Assembly: GCA_009780515.1 (NCBI GenBank)
Contig: WQZX01000001.1
Coordinates: 117,079-181,078 of the forward strand
From: Nocardioidaceae bacterium
GTDB lineage: Bacteria > Actinomycetota > Actinomycetes > Propionibacteriales > Nocardioidaceae
Length of the DNA: 64,000 bases
Direction of reading: 5' to 3'
Part shown: in pieces, positions 47,353 through 57,504 of the stretch
How the letters are laid out: each line of letters opens with the position of its first letter
Numbering within the stretch: the stretch's first letter is position 1
Made by a program: the position numbers and the translations under genes
Notes under the pieces: model-generated
What the model was told of the DNA's origin: nothing
What the model saw: only the letters and a program-made list of their open reading frames with translations
The model's database searches: none

Positions 47353-49143
47353 GTGGCGGACACGGCGCAACGCCTCGAGAGGGCGCGAGACCGAGCAGCA
47401 CGAGCCGAGCGCGAGGTGCGCAGTCCGCACTACAAGTGGGTCGCCCTGTCCAACACCACGCTGGGCGTGCTGCTGGCCACGATCAACCAGTCGATCCTGC
47501 TGATCGCGCTGCCCGACATCTTCCGAGGCGTCGGGGTCAACCCGCTCGCACCGGGCAACACCAGCCTGCTGCTCTGGCTGATCATGGGCTACATGGTCGT
47601 CACCGCCGTGCTGGTCGTGGGCCTGGGCCGGCTCGGCGACATGTTCGGCCGGGTCAAGATGTACAACGCGGGCTTCGCGATCTTCACCTTCTTCTCGATC
47701 ATGCTCGCCATCACCTGGATGCACGGCACTCCCGGCATCCTCTGGCTGATCGCGATGCGGATCTTCCAAGGCGTCGGCGGCGCCATGCTGATGGCCAACT
47801 CGGCGGCGATCATCACCGACGCGTTCCCGAGCAACCAGCGCGGCCTCGGCCTCGGCCTCAACCAGGTCTCCGCCATCGCGGGCTCCTTCATCGGCCTGGT
47901 CGTCGGCGGGCTGCTCGCCCCCATCGAGTGGCACCTCGTCTTCGTGGTCTCCGTCCCGATCGGGCTGTTCGCCACCGTGTGGGCCTACCTGCGCCTGCAC
48001 GACACCGGCGTGCGTCAGCACGCGCGGATGGACTGGTGGGGCAACCTGACCTTCGCGGTCGGGCTGATCGCCGTGCTGGTCGGCATCACCTACGGCATCC
48101 AGCCGTACGCCGGCCACTCGATGGGCTGGACGAACCCCTGGGTCCTCACGGCACTGATCGGCGGCGCCGCCGTGCTGGTGCTGTTCTGCGTGATCGAGAC
48201 CCGGGTCGCCGAGCCGATGTTCCACATCGGCCTGTTCAAGGTCCGCGCGTTCGCCTTCGGCAACCTCGCCAGCCTGCTGGCGTCGCTCGGCCGCGGCGGG
48301 CTGATGTTCGTGCTGATCATCTGGCTGCAGGGCATCTGGCTCCCCCAGCACGGCTACAGCTTCGAGCGCACACCGCTGTGGGCGGGCATCTACATGCTCC
48401 CGCTGACGGTGGGCTTCCTGGTGGCCGGTCCGGTCTCCGGCTACCTGTCCGACCGGTTCGGCGCACTGCTCTTCGCGACGGGCGGCATGCTCGTGGCGGC
48501 GCTGAGCTTCGTGTGGCTGATGGAGCTGCCGGTGAACTTCAGCTACTGGCAGTTCGCGGCCGCGCTGCTGCTCAACGGGCTGGGCATGGGTCTGTTCGCC
48601 TCGCCCAACCGCGCCGGCATCATGAACAGCCTCCCCGCGCGCCAGCGCGGCGTCGGTGCGGGCATGACCGCGACGTTCCAGAACGCCGCGATGGTGCTGT
48701 CGATCGGCATCTTCTTCAGCCTGATGATCACGGGCCTGAGCTCCTCGCTCCCGCACACCATGCAGTCGGGCCTGACCGCACAGGGGGTGCCGGCGGCGCA
48801 GGCGCACCGGATCGCCGGCCTGCCGGCGGTGAGCGTCCTGTTCGCGTCGCTGCTCGGCTACAACCCGGTGCAGACGCTGCTCGGCCCGGCGACCCTGTCG
48901 CACCTGTCGACCGCGCACCAGCAGTACCTCACGGGTCGCAGCTTCTTCCCGCAGCTGATCTCCGGCCCGTTCGCCGACGGCCTCGGCGTCGCGTTCGGCT
49001 TCGCGATCGCGGCCTGCCTGGTCGCGGCGGCCGCCTCGGCGATGCGCGGCGGCAGGTACGTCCACGTCGAGGAGCCGGCCGCGGACGCGACCGCCGACGC
49101 CAACTCCGACGCCATGGCCGCGCTCGACCGCGTGAGGGACTGA
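47353..49143 (+). CDS. MFS drug-efflux-type transporter (DHA2, 14 TM)
   Basis: A 596-aa major facilitator with about 14 TM helices and the DHA2-type signature GRLGDMFGRVKMYNAG (between helices 2 and 3) and GGAMLMANSAAIITDAFP. The N-terminal 30 residues are soluble and charged, and the C-terminal 40 are acidic/Ala-rich and cytoplasmic. These pumps export drugs or biocides with a proton gradient. It starts at GTG 47353, 30 bp downstream of a palindromic operator-like promoter. The specific substrate is unknown. Confidence 0.9.
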   Translation: MADTAQRLERARDRAARAEREVRSPHYKWVALSNTTLGVLLATINQSILLIALPDIFRGVGVNPLAPGNTSLLLWLIMGYMVVTAVLVVGLGRLGDMFGRVKMYNAGFAIFTFFSIMLAITWMHGTPGILWLIAMRIFQGVGGAMLMANSAAIITDAFPSNQRGLGLGLNQVSAIAGSFIGLVVGGLLAPIEWHLVFVVSVPIGLFATVWAYLRLHDTGVRQHARMDWWGNLTFAVGLIAVLVGITYGIQPYAGHSMGWTNPWVLTALIGGAAVLVLFCVIETRVAEPMFHIGLFKVRAFAFGNLASLLASLGRGGLMFVLIIWLQGIWLPQHGYSFERTPLWAGIYMLPLTVGFLVAGPVSGYLSDRFGALLFATGGMLVAALSFVWLMELPVNFSYWQFAAALLLNGLGMGLFASPNRAGIMNSLPARQRGVGAGMTATFQNAAMVLSIGIFFSLMITGLSSSLPHTMQSGLTAQGVPAAQAHRIAGLPAVSVLFASLLGYNPVQTLLGPATLSHLSTAHQQYLTGRSFFPQLISGPFADGLGVAFGFAIAACLVAAAASAMRGGRYVHVEEPAADATADANSDAMAALDRVRD

Positions 49144-49202
49144 GCGACACCCACCACAGGTGATCGCTGGCCGACGACCGCGTCTTGCGGCACGCTGAGC
49201 GA

Positions 49203-49937
49203 GTGATCCCACTGGCGTCCGGCGAGCGCTTCGAGGCGTGGACCGGGCAGCACCTCCTCGTGCTGGCGTTCACCGCCGCCGGCGTCGTCGCGGCCGTGTG
49301 GTGGGGGCGCAGCCACCGCGACACCCCGCGCGAGCTGCCGGCCCGGCGTACGGCCGCCGCGCTGAGCCTGCTGGTGATCGTCGGGATGCAGGTGTACTGG
49401 CTGACGCCCGGAGCGCGCGGCGCGAGCAGCTCGTGGCCGCTGCAGCTCTCGGACGTGGCCGACTACACCGCGGCGTACGCGATGTGGACACGCGGGCCGA
49501 GGTCGACCGCGTTCACCTACTACGTCGGGCTCTCGCTCACGCTGATGGCGGTCCTCACCCCGTCGCTCGCGTTCGGCTTCCCCGACATCCGCTGGTTCGG
49601 GTTCTGGATCCGCCACATCGTGGTGGTGTGGGCGGCGGTCTACCTCACGTGGGGGCTGGGCATCCGGCCGACGTGGCGGTTCTACCGCACGACGATCCTC
49701 GCGGTCCTCGTGTGGGCCGCGATCGTCTACCCGTTCAACAGGGTCGCCGGGACCAACTACGGCTTCCTGGTCCGTCCGCCGCCCGCGTCCACACCGCTCG
49801 ACCTGTTCGGGCCGTGGCCCTGGTACCTCCTGGTCGCGGCGGCGGTCCTGCTCACGCTCTGGGCCGCGGTCTACACGCTGCCGTGGCGGCTCGCCGTCAG
49901 ACGGCAGCCTCCAGAGCGGCGTACTCCTCGCCCGTGA
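49203..49937 (+). CDS. TIGR02206/YwaF-type integral membrane protein
   Basis: A 244-aa protein with about seven TM helices. Typical features are [19 protein letters not shown] near the N-terminus, [44 protein letters not shown] and a Tyr-rich later loop ([14 protein letters not shown]). This family (YwaF) has unknown function. The GTG at 49203 starts the first helix cleanly. Its 3' end overlaps the convergent aldo/keto reductase gene by 41 nt. Confidence 0.8.
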   Translation: MIPLASGERFEAWTGQHLLVLAFTAAGVVAAVWWGRSHRDTPRELPARRTAAALSLLVIVGMQVYWLTPGARGASSSWPLQLSDVADYTAAYAMWTRGPRSTAFTYYVGLSLTLMAVLTPSLAFGFPDIRWFGFWIRHIVVVWAAVYLTWGLGIRPTWRFYRTTILAVLVWAAIVYPFNRVAGTNYGFLVRPPPASTPLDLFGPWPWYLLVAAAVLLTLWAAVYTLPWRLAVRRQPPERRTPRP

Positions 49938-50754
49938 GCTCGATGTCCGCGGCGGCCATGTTGTCCTCGAGGTGCTCGACGCTCGAGGTGCCAGGGATCG
50001 GCAGCATGACCGGGGAGCGCTCGAGCAGCCACGCCAGGGCGAGCTGCGACGCCGTCGCCCCCTTGCGCTCCGCGATCTCGGACAGCGGGCCGCCCTGCTT
50101 GGCGAGCTCGCCGGTGGCGAGCGGGAACCACGGGATGAAGCCGACGCCGTGCTCCTCGGACCACGTCAGCAGCTCCTCGGCGGAGCGGTCGGCCAGGTTG
50201 TAGAGGTTCTGCACGGTCGCGATCGTGGCCACCTTCGACGCGGCCTCGACCTGGGCGACGCTGACCTCGGACAGGCCGATGTGGCGGACCTTCCCCTCGT
50301 GCTGCAGCTTCTTGAGCTCGCCCACCTGGTCCTCGAGAGGGACCTCGGGGTCGATGCGGTGGAGCTGGAAGAGGCCGATCTGCTCGACGCCGAGGTTGCG
50401 CAGGCTCAGCTCCGCCTGCTGCCGGAGGTACGCCGGACGGCCGACCGGCGTCCAGACGTTCGGACCCTGCCGCGTGAGACCGGCCTTGGTCGCGACGAGC
50501 ACGTCGTCGGCGTACGGGTGGAGCGCCTTGCGGATGAGCTGCTCGGCGACCACGGGGCCGTAGGAGTCGGCGGTGTCGATGAGGTTGACGCCGAGCTCGA
50601 CCGCGCGACGGAGCACCCGGACCGCCTCGTCGGGGTCCTTAGGGTCGCCCCACACGCCGGGCCCGGTGAGCTGCATCGAGCCGAAGCCGAGGCGGTTGAC
50701 GGTCAGGTCGCCGATGGTGAACGCGCCGCTGCGGGCGCCAGCAGTCTGGGTCAT
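49897..50754 (-). CDS. Aldo/keto reductase
   Basis: A 285-aa NAD(P)H-dependent oxidoreductase with a TIM barrel. Catalytic residues are Asp of LIDTADSYG (D near residue 58), Tyr (Y63), Lys of LVATKAGLT (about 91) and His of LFQLHRID (about 122). The coenzyme loop [17 protein letters not shown] is at the end. The MTQTAG start at 50754 is preceded by a short leader; a longer frame upstream would read to 50868 without support. Convergent with the gene before it. Confidence 0.9.
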   Translation of the reverse strand: MTQTAGARSGAFTIGDLTVNRLGFGSMQLTGPGVWGDPKDPDEAVRVLRRAVELGVNLIDTADSYGPVVAEQLIRKALHPYADDVLVATKAGLTRQGPNVWTPVGRPAYLRQQAELSLRNLGVEQIGLFQLHRIDPEVPLEDQVGELKKLQHEGKVRHIGLSEVSVAQVEAASKVATIATVQNLYNLADRSAEELLTWSEEHGVGFIPWFPLATGELAKQGGPLSEIAERKGATASQLALAWLLERSPVMLPIPGTSSVEHLEDNMAAADIELTGEEYAALEAAV

Positions 50755-50866
50755 GTGGGGCCCAACCGGCGCGGCTGCCGCGACATTCCGGCGACACGCC
50801 GCGTGCGTGGATCCGGGCCGATGGGTACCGGCACGGTCAGTGCACACGAACGGAAGGAGCAGAGGC

Positions 50867-51520
50867 ATGGCGGACGTGGTGATCCTCGGAGGTCACGGAA
50901 AGGTGGCGCTGCGGCTGGCGCCGCTGCTGGTCAGGCTCGGCGACCGGGTGACCGGCGTCGTACGCAACCCCGACCACCAGGCCGACGTCGCGGCGGTCGG
51001 AGCCACACCCGTGGTCGCCGACGTCGAGAGCCTCGACGTGGCCGGACTGGCGAAGCTGCTGGAGGGCCACGACGCCGTGGTGTGGTCGGCCGGTGCCGGC
51101 GGCGGCGACCGGGACCGGACGTACGCGGTCGATCGCGACGCCGCGATCCGCAGCATGGAGGCCGCCGAGACCGCGGGCGCGACCCGCTACGTGATGGTGT
51201 CCTACCTCGGCGCCGGGGCGGACCACGGTGTCGACCCCGACGACCCGTTCTTCGCGTACGCCGACGCGAAGTCGGCCGCCGACGCGGCCCTGCGCGACTC
51301 CTCCCTGCTCCACACGATCCTCGGCCCCGGCCACCTGACCCTGGACGAGCCCACCGGGATGATCGACGTGGTCAGGGGGTCGGTCGACGGCGAGACCTCG
51401 GTGACGCGCGGCGACGTGGCGGCGGTGGCCGCTGCCGTCGTGCACGACGACGCGACCATCGGCCGCACGATCGACTTCCACAACGGCACCACGCCGATCC
51501 TCGCCGCGCTGCACGAGTAG
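50867..51520 (+). CDS. NAD(P)-binding Rossmann protein (atypical SDR, YwnB/NmrA-like)
   Basis: A 217-aa protein. The Rossmann nucleotide site is [18 protein letters not shown] (residues 4-21), followed by [11 protein letters not shown] (NADP-type basic residues) and the [19 protein letters not shown] segments that place the catalytic-like Tyr/Lys. Related proteins bind NAD(P) to sense redox or have weak reductase activity. Its ATG at 50867 has a GGAAGGAG site. Promoter and start lie divergent from the aldo/keto reductase, sharing a 112-bp gap. Confidence 0.85.
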   Translation: MADVVILGGHGKVALRLAPLLVRLGDRVTGVVRNPDHQADVAAVGATPVVADVESLDVAGLAKLLEGHDAVVWSAGAGGGDRDRTYAVDRDAAIRSMEAAETAGATRYVMVSYLGAGADHGVDPDDPFFAYADAKSAADAALRDSSLLHTILGPGHLTLDEPTGMIDVVRGSVDGETSVTRGDVAAVAAAVVHDDATIGRTIDFHNGTTPILAALHE

Positions 51521-51628
51521 GCGCTCGGCGCGGCGCAGGGGGTGGAGCGAGACCTTGCGCAGGGCTAGAGTCCGAATCGGGTGAGGGGCCGCCTCGCGTC
51601 CCCCACGGCCGAGCGGGCGGGAGGGCCC

Positions 51629-53269
51629 ATGGACACTCCACAGGTTCCGGTCGACATCCTCCACTGGGTCGTGGCGGTCCTGCCGATCATCGTGCTGCTG
51701 GTCCTGCTCGTGCCGCTGCGATGGCGCGCACCGGAGGCGGCCCCGGTCGCGATGTTCGTGGCGGCGATCGTCGCCCTGGTCTTCTTCAAGACGCCGTGGC
51801 ACACGCTGACGGTCGCCGGCGGCAAGGGCGTGTGGGACGCCATCTTCATCCTCTACGTGATCTGGCCGGCGCTGATGCTCTACCAGGTCACCAAGCAGGC
51901 CGGGGCGTACGACGCCCTGCGCAAGGGGATCTCGAGGTTCAGCCGCAACGAGCTGTTCATCATCCTCGCGCTGGCGTGGGTGTTCTCGAGCTTCCTGCAG
52001 GGCATCGCCGGCTTCGGCGCCCCGGTCGCGGTCGTCGTACCCCTGCTGATCGCGGTCGGCGTGAAGCCGGTCTACTCGGTGGCCTTCGGGGTCCTGGCGC
52101 ACGCCTGGGCCCGCTTCTTCGGCACGCTCGGCGTCGGCTGGCTCGCGACGCTGCGCGTCACCGCGGACGAGGCCGGCCACAACCACTTCGACGTGACGCG
52201 CGCGGCGGTCGAGTCCGGCGGCCTGATCCTGATCTCCTGCTACCTCGGTGGCGCGCTCGTCGTCTACCTCTACGGCCGTTGGGCCGCCGTCAAGCACGCG
52301 TGGCCGCTGATCCTCATCCTCGGCACGATCCTCGGAGTCGGCCAGATGCTGACGGCGATCTTCAGCCCCGAGCTGTCGACCTTCCTCGCGGCCGCTGTCG
52401 CCCTGGTGGCGCTCTACCCGCTGTCGCGCTGGCGCCGCTACCGCGACCCGATCACCGGCATCCCCGAGCGGCCCGCGATGGCCGAGAGCGTGATCGGCTC
52501 CGCCGACGAGACCGCGCCGGTGATGAGCCTCGGCTGGTCGTGCCTGCCCTACATCGTGCTGCCGGTCGTCACGCTCAGCGCGCTGCTGATCGACCCGCTC
52601 AACGACCAGCTGAGCAAGTGGCGCGTGGGTCTGCCGTTCCCCGACGTCACGACCGGCTACGGCGTCACCAACGCCGCGGTCGACAAGTACTCCCCCATCA
52701 CGGTGCTCACCCACCCGGGCACGATGCTGCTGGTCACGACGGCCGTCGTCTGGATCGTCTACCGCGCCCGCGGCTACTACAGCGCCTGGGGCAGGGTGGC
52801 CGGGACCGAGAGGCTCGGTCTCGCGCTGCTCACCGACGCGATCCCCGCGTCCGTCCCGGTCATCTGCTTCCTCGTGACCAGCCGGATCCTCGACCACAGC
52901 GGCCAGACGTTGACCATCGCGCACGGCATCGCCGACGTCGCGCCGCCGGACCTCTACGCCTTCGTCGCGAGCGTCCTCGGCGCCCTCGGCGCCTTCATGA
53001 CCTCGTCGAGCACCGCGTCCAACGTGCTCTTCGGCAGGGTCCAGTACGACGTCGCGACGCTGCACGCCCTGAGCCCGACCGCGATCATCGCGGCCCAGGC
53101 GGCCGGATCGGCGTACGGCAACGCGATCGCGCCGGCCAACATCGTCCTCGGCACGAGCATCGCCGGCATCAAGGGCCAGGAGGGCGCCGTGCTGCGCCTG
53201 ACGATCGGCTGGACCGCCGTCGTGCTGGTGCTGACCGGCATCGCCACCGTCGTCCTCGTCAACGTCTGA
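51629..53269 (+). CDS. L-lactate permease (LctP)-family transporter
   Basis: A 546-aa membrane protein with about 12-13 TM helices. Family marks are WPALMLYQVTKQAGAYDALRKG, SSFLQGIAGFGAPVAVVVPLL and FMTSSSTASNVLFGRVQ. LctP permeases carry L-lactate or related hydroxy-acids by proton symport. The start at ATG 51629 has a weak ribosome site. It starts a four-gene plus-strand operon in which spacings are 15, 9 and 4 nt. The neighbours (gamma-glutamyltransferase, SLC13) suggest that the true substrate may differ from lactate, but lutABC lies 7 kb away. Confidence 0.85.
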   Translation: MDTPQVPVDILHWVVAVLPIIVLLVLLVPLRWRAPEAAPVAMFVAAIVALVFFKTPWHTLTVAGGKGVWDAIFILYVIWPALMLYQVTKQAGAYDALRKGISRFSRNELFIILALAWVFSSFLQGIAGFGAPVAVVVPLLIAVGVKPVYSVAFGVLAHAWARFFGTLGVGWLATLRVTADEAGHNHFDVTRAAVESGGLILISCYLGGALVVYLYGRWAAVKHAWPLILILGTILGVGQMLTAIFSPELSTFLAAAVALVALYPLSRWRRYRDPITGIPERPAMAESVIGSADETAPVMSLGWSCLPYIVLPVVTLSALLIDPLNDQLSKWRVGLPFPDVTTGYGVTNAAVDKYSPITVLTHPGTMLLVTTAVVWIVYRARGYYSAWGRVAGTERLGLALLTDAIPASVPVICFLVTSRILDHSGQTLTIAHGIADVAPPDLYAFVASVLGALGAFMTSSSTASNVLFGRVQYDVATLHALSPTAIIAAQAAGSAYGNAIAPANIVLGTSIAGIKGQEGAVLRLTIGWTAVVLVLTGIATVVLVNV

Positions 53270-53284
53270 ATGTGAGACAGGGCA

Positions 53285-53506
53285 ATGAACAAGAAGCTGA
53301 CCATCGAGACGATCTCGTTCGTGCTGCTGATCATCGCCTTCCCGGTGATCAGCAACGGGACCCACCACGACCGCACGGCGGTCTGGGTCGTCGGCCTGGT
53401 GTGCATGGTCGTGGCCGGCCTGCTGCCGATCGTCACCCGCTTCATGGACCACAGCAAGGACGAGCCTCGGGACATGGGTCTCGAGCTCGACGAGCGCGCC
53501 TCCTGA
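53285..53506 (+). CDS. Small two-TM membrane protein of the LctP operon
   Basis: A 73-aa protein with two hydrophobic helices (ISFVLLIIAFPVISNG and VWVVGLVCMVVAGLLPIV) and a charged C-terminus (DHSKDEPRDMGLELDE). It sits 15 nt after the permease and 9 nt before the gamma-glutamyltransferase gene. It is probably an accessory subunit of the transporter; unrecognised by family. Confidence 0.75.
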   Translation: MNKKLTIETISFVLLIIAFPVISNGTHHDRTAVWVVGLVCMVVAGLLPIVTRFMDHSKDEPRDMGLELDERAS

Positions 53507-53515
53507 GGAGCAGGC

Positions 53516-55177
53516 ATGAGTAACCCGAACGGTCCTCGCACGGGGCGGCCGCCGTTCCGCGCGCAGAACGGCGTCGTGTCGACGCCGCACTACCTCGCCA
53601 GCGCCGCCGGCGTCGCCGCGCTGCAGCAGGGCGGCAGCGCGGTGGACGCCGCTATCGCGGCCAACGCCGTGCTGTGCGTCGCCTACCCGCACATGGCCGG
53701 GCTCGGCGGCGACGGGTTCTGGCTGATCGCGGGCACCGGTGCCGACGGCGTCGAGGCCGTCGATGCCTGCGGGCCCGCCGCCGCGGGCGCGACGCTCGAC
53801 TACTACGAGCCGCACAGCGTGGACGGCGCGATCCCGGCGCGCGGTGCGCTCGCGGCGCTCACGGTGCCGGGTGCGGTCGACGGCTGGCGGCTCGCGCACG
53901 AGCGCCACGGCCGGCTGCCCTGGGCGACGCTGTTCGACGCCGCCATCGCGCTCGCGCGCGACGGGGTGCCGGTCAGCCGGTCACTGACCGACTGGACCGT
54001 GCAGGACGAGCCGCTCCTGCGGGCGGAGCCGGGCAGCGCGGCGATCTACCTGCCCGGTGGCCGGGTGCCGCGCGACGGCGAGCGGCTGGTGCAGCCCGAT
54101 CTCGCCGGCTCCTTCGAGCTCATCGCGCGCGACGGTGCGCGGGTCGCCTTCTACGAGGGCGGGTTGGCCGAGCGGATCTGTCACGGCGTACGGCCCGAGG
54201 GGTCGCCGCTCGCGCCGAGCGACTTCGCGTCGTACCGCGCGGAGTGGGTGGAGCCGATCTCCACGACCTACCGCGGCCACGACGTCTACCAGATGCCGCC
54301 GCCGACGCAGGGCTTCACCGCGCTGCAGATCTTCAACCTCCTCGACGGGTACGACGTCCGCGGCTGGGGCGACGGCACCGCGGACTACTACCACCACATG
54401 GCCGAGGCGGTGAAGGTCGCCTTCGCCGACCGCGACGAGTGGCTGACCGACCCGCGGACCGTCGACATCCCCCTCGAGCAGATGATCGGCAAGGAGTACG
54501 CCGACGAGCGGCGTGCGCTGATCGACGCGGATCGCGCGGCGGCCGTCGGCTCGGTGCCGCCCGGCATCCCCTACCCGCGGCCGCACGAGACCCGCGTCCC
54601 CGACGGCGACACCTGCTACTTCTGCGCGGCCGACGGCGACGGCCTCGTCGTCTCGCTGATCTCCTCGATCTACATGGACTTCGGCTCCACCGTCGTCGCC
54701 GGCGACACCGGCATCATCCTGCAGAACCGCGGCGCGTTCTTCTCCCTCGACGAGTCCCATCCCAACGTCCTCGCTCCCGGCAAGCGCACCTTCCACACGC
54801 TCGCGCCCGCGATGCTGATGCGGGACGGCGAGCCGGTCCTGGCGTTCGGCTCGATGGGCGGCGAGGGCCAGCCGCAGTCGCAGGCCGCCATGGTGACCCG
54901 CATCCTCGACTTCGGGTACGACGTCCAGCAGGCGATCGAGGCTCCGCGCTGGCTGATGGGTCGCACCTGGGGCACGCCCTCGCGGAGCCTGTCGCTCGAG
55001 GGCCGGATACCCGACGAGGTGGTGCGCGAGCTCGAGCGACGGGGCCATCCGGTGCAGATGGTGACCGACTGGAACGACAACATGGGCCACGCGCAGGCGA
55101 TCCGGATCGACCGCGAGAGCGGCTTCCTCGAGGGCGGCGCCGACCCGCGCGGCGACGGCGCGGCGCTGGGCTGCTGA
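53516..55177 (+). CDS. ggt: Gamma-glutamyltransferase family protein
   Basis: A 553-aa member of the Ntn-hydrolase gamma-glutamyltranspeptidase family. The large-subunit landmark is GGSAVDAAIAANAVLCVAYPHMAGLGGDGFWLI (given here in part: AVDAAIAANAVLCVAYPHM and GLGGDGFWLIAG). The autoproteolysis Thr is in DGDTCYFCAADGDG (near residue 363), and GSMGGEGQPQSQ closes the active site. No signal peptide is visible, so it may be cytoplasmic, which is unusual for GGT and seen in cephalosporin-acylase-like and poly-gamma-glutamate relatives. The CYFC around the Thr differs from the usual TTH[FY]S. It is in the LctP operon. Confidence 0.85.
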   Translation: MSNPNGPRTGRPPFRAQNGVVSTPHYLASAAGVAALQQGGSAVDAAIAANAVLCVAYPHMAGLGGDGFWLIAGTGADGVEAVDACGPAAAGATLDYYEPHSVDGAIPARGALAALTVPGAVDGWRLAHERHGRLPWATLFDAAIALARDGVPVSRSLTDWTVQDEPLLRAEPGSAAIYLPGGRVPRDGERLVQPDLAGSFELIARDGARVAFYEGGLAERICHGVRPEGSPLAPSDFASYRAEWVEPISTTYRGHDVYQMPPPTQGFTALQIFNLLDGYDVRGWGDGTADYYHHMAEAVKVAFADRDEWLTDPRTVDIPLEQMIGKEYADERRALIDADRAAAVGSVPPGIPYPRPHETRVPDGDTCYFCAADGDGLVVSLISSIYMDFGSTVVAGDTGIILQNRGAFFSLDESHPNVLAPGKRTFHTLAPAMLMRDGEPVLAFGSMGGEGQPQSQAAMVTRILDFGYDVQQAIEAPRWLMGRTWGTPSRSLSLEGRIPDEVVRELERRGHPVQMVTDWNDNMGHAQAIRIDRESGFLEGGADPRGDGAALGC

Positions 55178-55181
55178 CCCG

Positions 55182-56990
55182 ATGAGCGACGTCTGGATCA
55201 CGCTGTCGATCATCGGGCTCGCACTGGTGATGTTCGCGTGGAACATCGTGCCCGCGGCGGTCGTCGCGATCGGCGCCGCGCTGCTGCTCTACTTCACCGG
55301 CGTCCTGACGATGCCCGAGGCGATCAGCGGCTTCGGCGACCCTGTCGTCGTGCTGATCGCCGCGCTGCTCGCCATCGCGGTGGCGCTCGAGGCGACAGGC
55401 GTCGGCGCGTGGGCGGGCCAGCTGCTGCTGCGGCTCACCGGACACAGCCAGACCACCCTGATGGTCGCCCTGATGCTGGTCGCGGCCGTGTTCAGCGCGC
55501 TGGTCGGCATGAACGGCGCCGTCGCGGCGATGCTGCCCGTGACCGTGATCATCGCCGTGCGCACGGGCACCGCGCCGTCGTACCTCATGATCCCGCTGGC
55601 GCTGGCCTGCCTGAAGGGCGCGAAGCTGACCCTGCTCGGGTCGCCGGTGAACGTCATCGCCGCCACCCAGGCCGACGAGGCGGGCGTCGGACACATCGGG
55701 TTCTTCGCCTGGGCCTGGCTGGGGCTGCCGCAGCTGCTCGGCTCGATCCTGATCGTGGTGCTGCTGGGCAAGCGGCTCCTGCCCGAGCGTCGCAGCGAGT
55801 CGATCCCCGCCGACCTCAGCGGGCACGCCCAGAAGCTGGTCGAGGACTACCGGCTCGAGCACGGCCTCCACCAGCTGCTGGTGCTCGCCGGCTCGCCGCT
55901 GGTCGGGACCTCGCGCAAGGAGCTCGACCTCGCCGGCTACCCGGGTCTGTCCACGGTGGCGTTCATCGACCACCACGACCACGAGCCGCTCGAGCGCGAG
56001 CAGCTGGAGGCCGAGGACCTCGTGCTGGTGCGCGGCGACGGCGACGCGGCGCGGAGCCTCGCGGCCGATCTCGGGCTCGAGGTCCGCGGCGACGGCGACC
56101 GGGCGCTGGCCGACCTGCTGCTGGGTCGCGACTCCGGGCTGGCCGAGGTCGTCGTGCCGCAGCGGTCGGCGATGGTGGGGCGCACGGTCTTCCCCGGCAT
56201 GACGACCGACGACCAGGACCTCATGGTGCTCGCCGTGCAGCGAGGCGGCGCCGAGCTGGTGCGCCCGCGGCTCACCCTGCGGCCGGGCGACCACCTGCTG
56301 CTGCAGGGCAGCTGGCCGGCGCTCGAGCGCTACCTCTCCGACCCACAGGTGCTGGTCGTGGACTCCCCCGAGATGGTGCGCCAGCAGGCCGTCGCGCTCG
56401 GGCGCGGCGCACCGATCGCGATCGCGAGCCTGGCGCTGCTGGTCGTGCTGCTGGTCTTCAACCTCACGCCCGCCCCCATCGCCGCGCTCATCTCGGCGAG
56501 CCTGATGGTGGTCTTCCGCGTCGTACGGCTGCCGCAGCTCTACCGGGGCATCGACTGGAACACCGTGATCCTGATCGGCGCGATGATCGCGCCGGCGACC
56601 GCGATGTCCAAGAGCGGCGCGGCCCGGATGATCGGCGACCACATCGTCAGCTGGCTCGGTGGCGCCGGGCCGACGATGGTGCTGGCCGGGCTGTTCCTCG
56701 CGGCGACGATCATCACCCAGTTCATCTCCAACACCTCGACGGCGCTGGTGATGATGCCGATCGGGCTCGCGGCCGCCGCCGACATGCACGTCTCGGCGCT
56801 GCCGATGATGCTGAGCGTCGCGATGGGCGCGAGCGCGTCCTTCCTGACGCCGTTCGCGAACGGCGTGAGCCTGATGGTCTACGGACCCGGCGGCTACAGG
56901 TTCGGTGACTTCTGGCGTCTCGGCCTGGTCGTCCTCGCCTGGACGATGGCCGTCACGGTCGTCGTCACGCCGATCGTCTGGCCGTTCTGA
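55182..56990 (+). CDS. SLC13/DASS-type permease with two RCK_C domains
   Basis: A 602-aa transporter. TM helices cover about 1-205 and 400-602. Between them lie two TrkA-C/RCK_C-type regulatory domains (about 215-300 and 305-390), seen in LVLAGSPLVGTSRKELDLAGY and SAMVGRTVFPGMTTDDQDLMVLAVQRGG. The family carries sulphate, dicarboxylates or other anions in exchange with Na+ or H+. The ATG is 4 nt after the GGT stop. Fourth and last gene of the operon, it converges on the FBP-domain gene with 6 nt between stops. Confidence 0.88.
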   Translation: MSDVWITLSIIGLALVMFAWNIVPAAVVAIGAALLLYFTGVLTMPEAISGFGDPVVVLIAALLAIAVALEATGVGAWAGQLLLRLTGHSQTTLMVALMLVAAVFSALVGMNGAVAAMLPVTVIIAVRTGTAPSYLMIPLALACLKGAKLTLLGSPVNVIAATQADEAGVGHIGFFAWAWLGLPQLLGSILIVVLLGKRLLPERRSESIPADLSGHAQKLVEDYRLEHGLHQLLVLAGSPLVGTSRKELDLAGYPGLSTVAFIDHHDHEPLEREQLEAEDLVLVRGDGDAARSLAADLGLEVRGDGDRALADLLLGRDSGLAEVVVPQRSAMVGRTVFPGMTTDDQDLMVLAVQRGGAELVRPRLTLRPGDHLLLQGSWPALERYLSDPQVLVVDSPEMVRQQAVALGRGAPIAIASLALLVVLLVFNLTPAPIAALISASLMVVFRVVRLPQLYRGIDWNTVILIGAMIAPATAMSKSGAARMIGDHIVSWLGGAGPTMVLAGLFLAATIITQFISNTSTALVMMPIGLAAAADMHVSALPMMLSVAMGASASFLTPFANGVSLMVYGPGGYRFGDFWRLGLVVLAWTMAVTVVVTPIVWPF

Positions 56991-56996
56991 GCCGGC

Positions 56997-57476
56997 TCAG
57001 CGCGTCACGCGCGCCAGGAAGGTGTCGACGTTGGCGGTCAGCCGCGCGACCCGCTGGTCGACGGTGAGCGTCTCCTGGACGACGGGCGTGTCCACCTTGC
57101 GCTTGTTCCTGACGTAGAGCGAGCACGCGAGGTCGGTACAGGCGTAGAGGCCGACCGAGTCGCCCTGCTGCCCCGACCGACCGGCCCGGGGCGCGACCAT
57201 CAGCGCGACCGGCCCTACGGTCAGGCACAGGTCGCACATCGACTTGCGGCCACGGCTCGCGGCTCCCTGCGTGATCCGCATGGCGACGCCGCGGACCTCG
57301 CACGCCCGCTCGGTGACGAGGTAGGTGCGGGTCGGCGACCTCGGGTCGAACCAGCCGAGGAAGTCGAGGTCCTCCCAGGTCTGCGCCGAGAGGTCCGGCA
57401 GGTTCATCCGGGTCGACTGACCCTTGCTCTGGTTCACGAACGCCTTGCGGATCTGGGCTTCGGTCAGCGGGGCCAC
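56997..57476 (-). CDS. FBP-domain protein (EF-G-binding, treble-clef zinc)
   Basis: A 159-aa protein. The C-terminal domain has the zinc ligand set CDLCLT and CTDLACSLYV, and the GLYACTDL segment typical of FusA/EF-G-binding FBP-like proteins, which bind EF-G and in other bacteria confer resistance to fusidic acid. The N-terminus (TEAQIRKAFVNQ) is the family's first helix. The GTG at 57476 is preceded by TACCGT with 8 nt, a leaderless pattern. A longer frame upstream is unlikely. Confidence 0.75.
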   Translation of the reverse strand: MAPLTEAQIRKAFVNQSKGQSTRMNLPDLSAQTWEDLDFLGWFDPRSPTRTYLVTERACEVRGVAMRITQGAASRGRKSMCDLCLTVGPVALMVAPRAGRSGQQGDSVGLYACTDLACSLYVRNKRKVDTPVVQETLTVDQRVARLTANVDTFLARVTR

Positions 57477-57504
57477 AGTCGCGGACGGTAGGCGACCCGG
57501 CCGG

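Noticed and set aside
50837..53908. Minus-strand frame of 1023 codons opposite the LctP operon
   Set aside because: It crosses several genuine plus-strand genes and their gaps and has shadow composition.
54714..56789. Minus-strand frame of 691 codons opposite GGT and the SLC13 permease
   Set aside because: His/Gln/Asp/Arg-rich shadow spanning two real genes on the plus strand.
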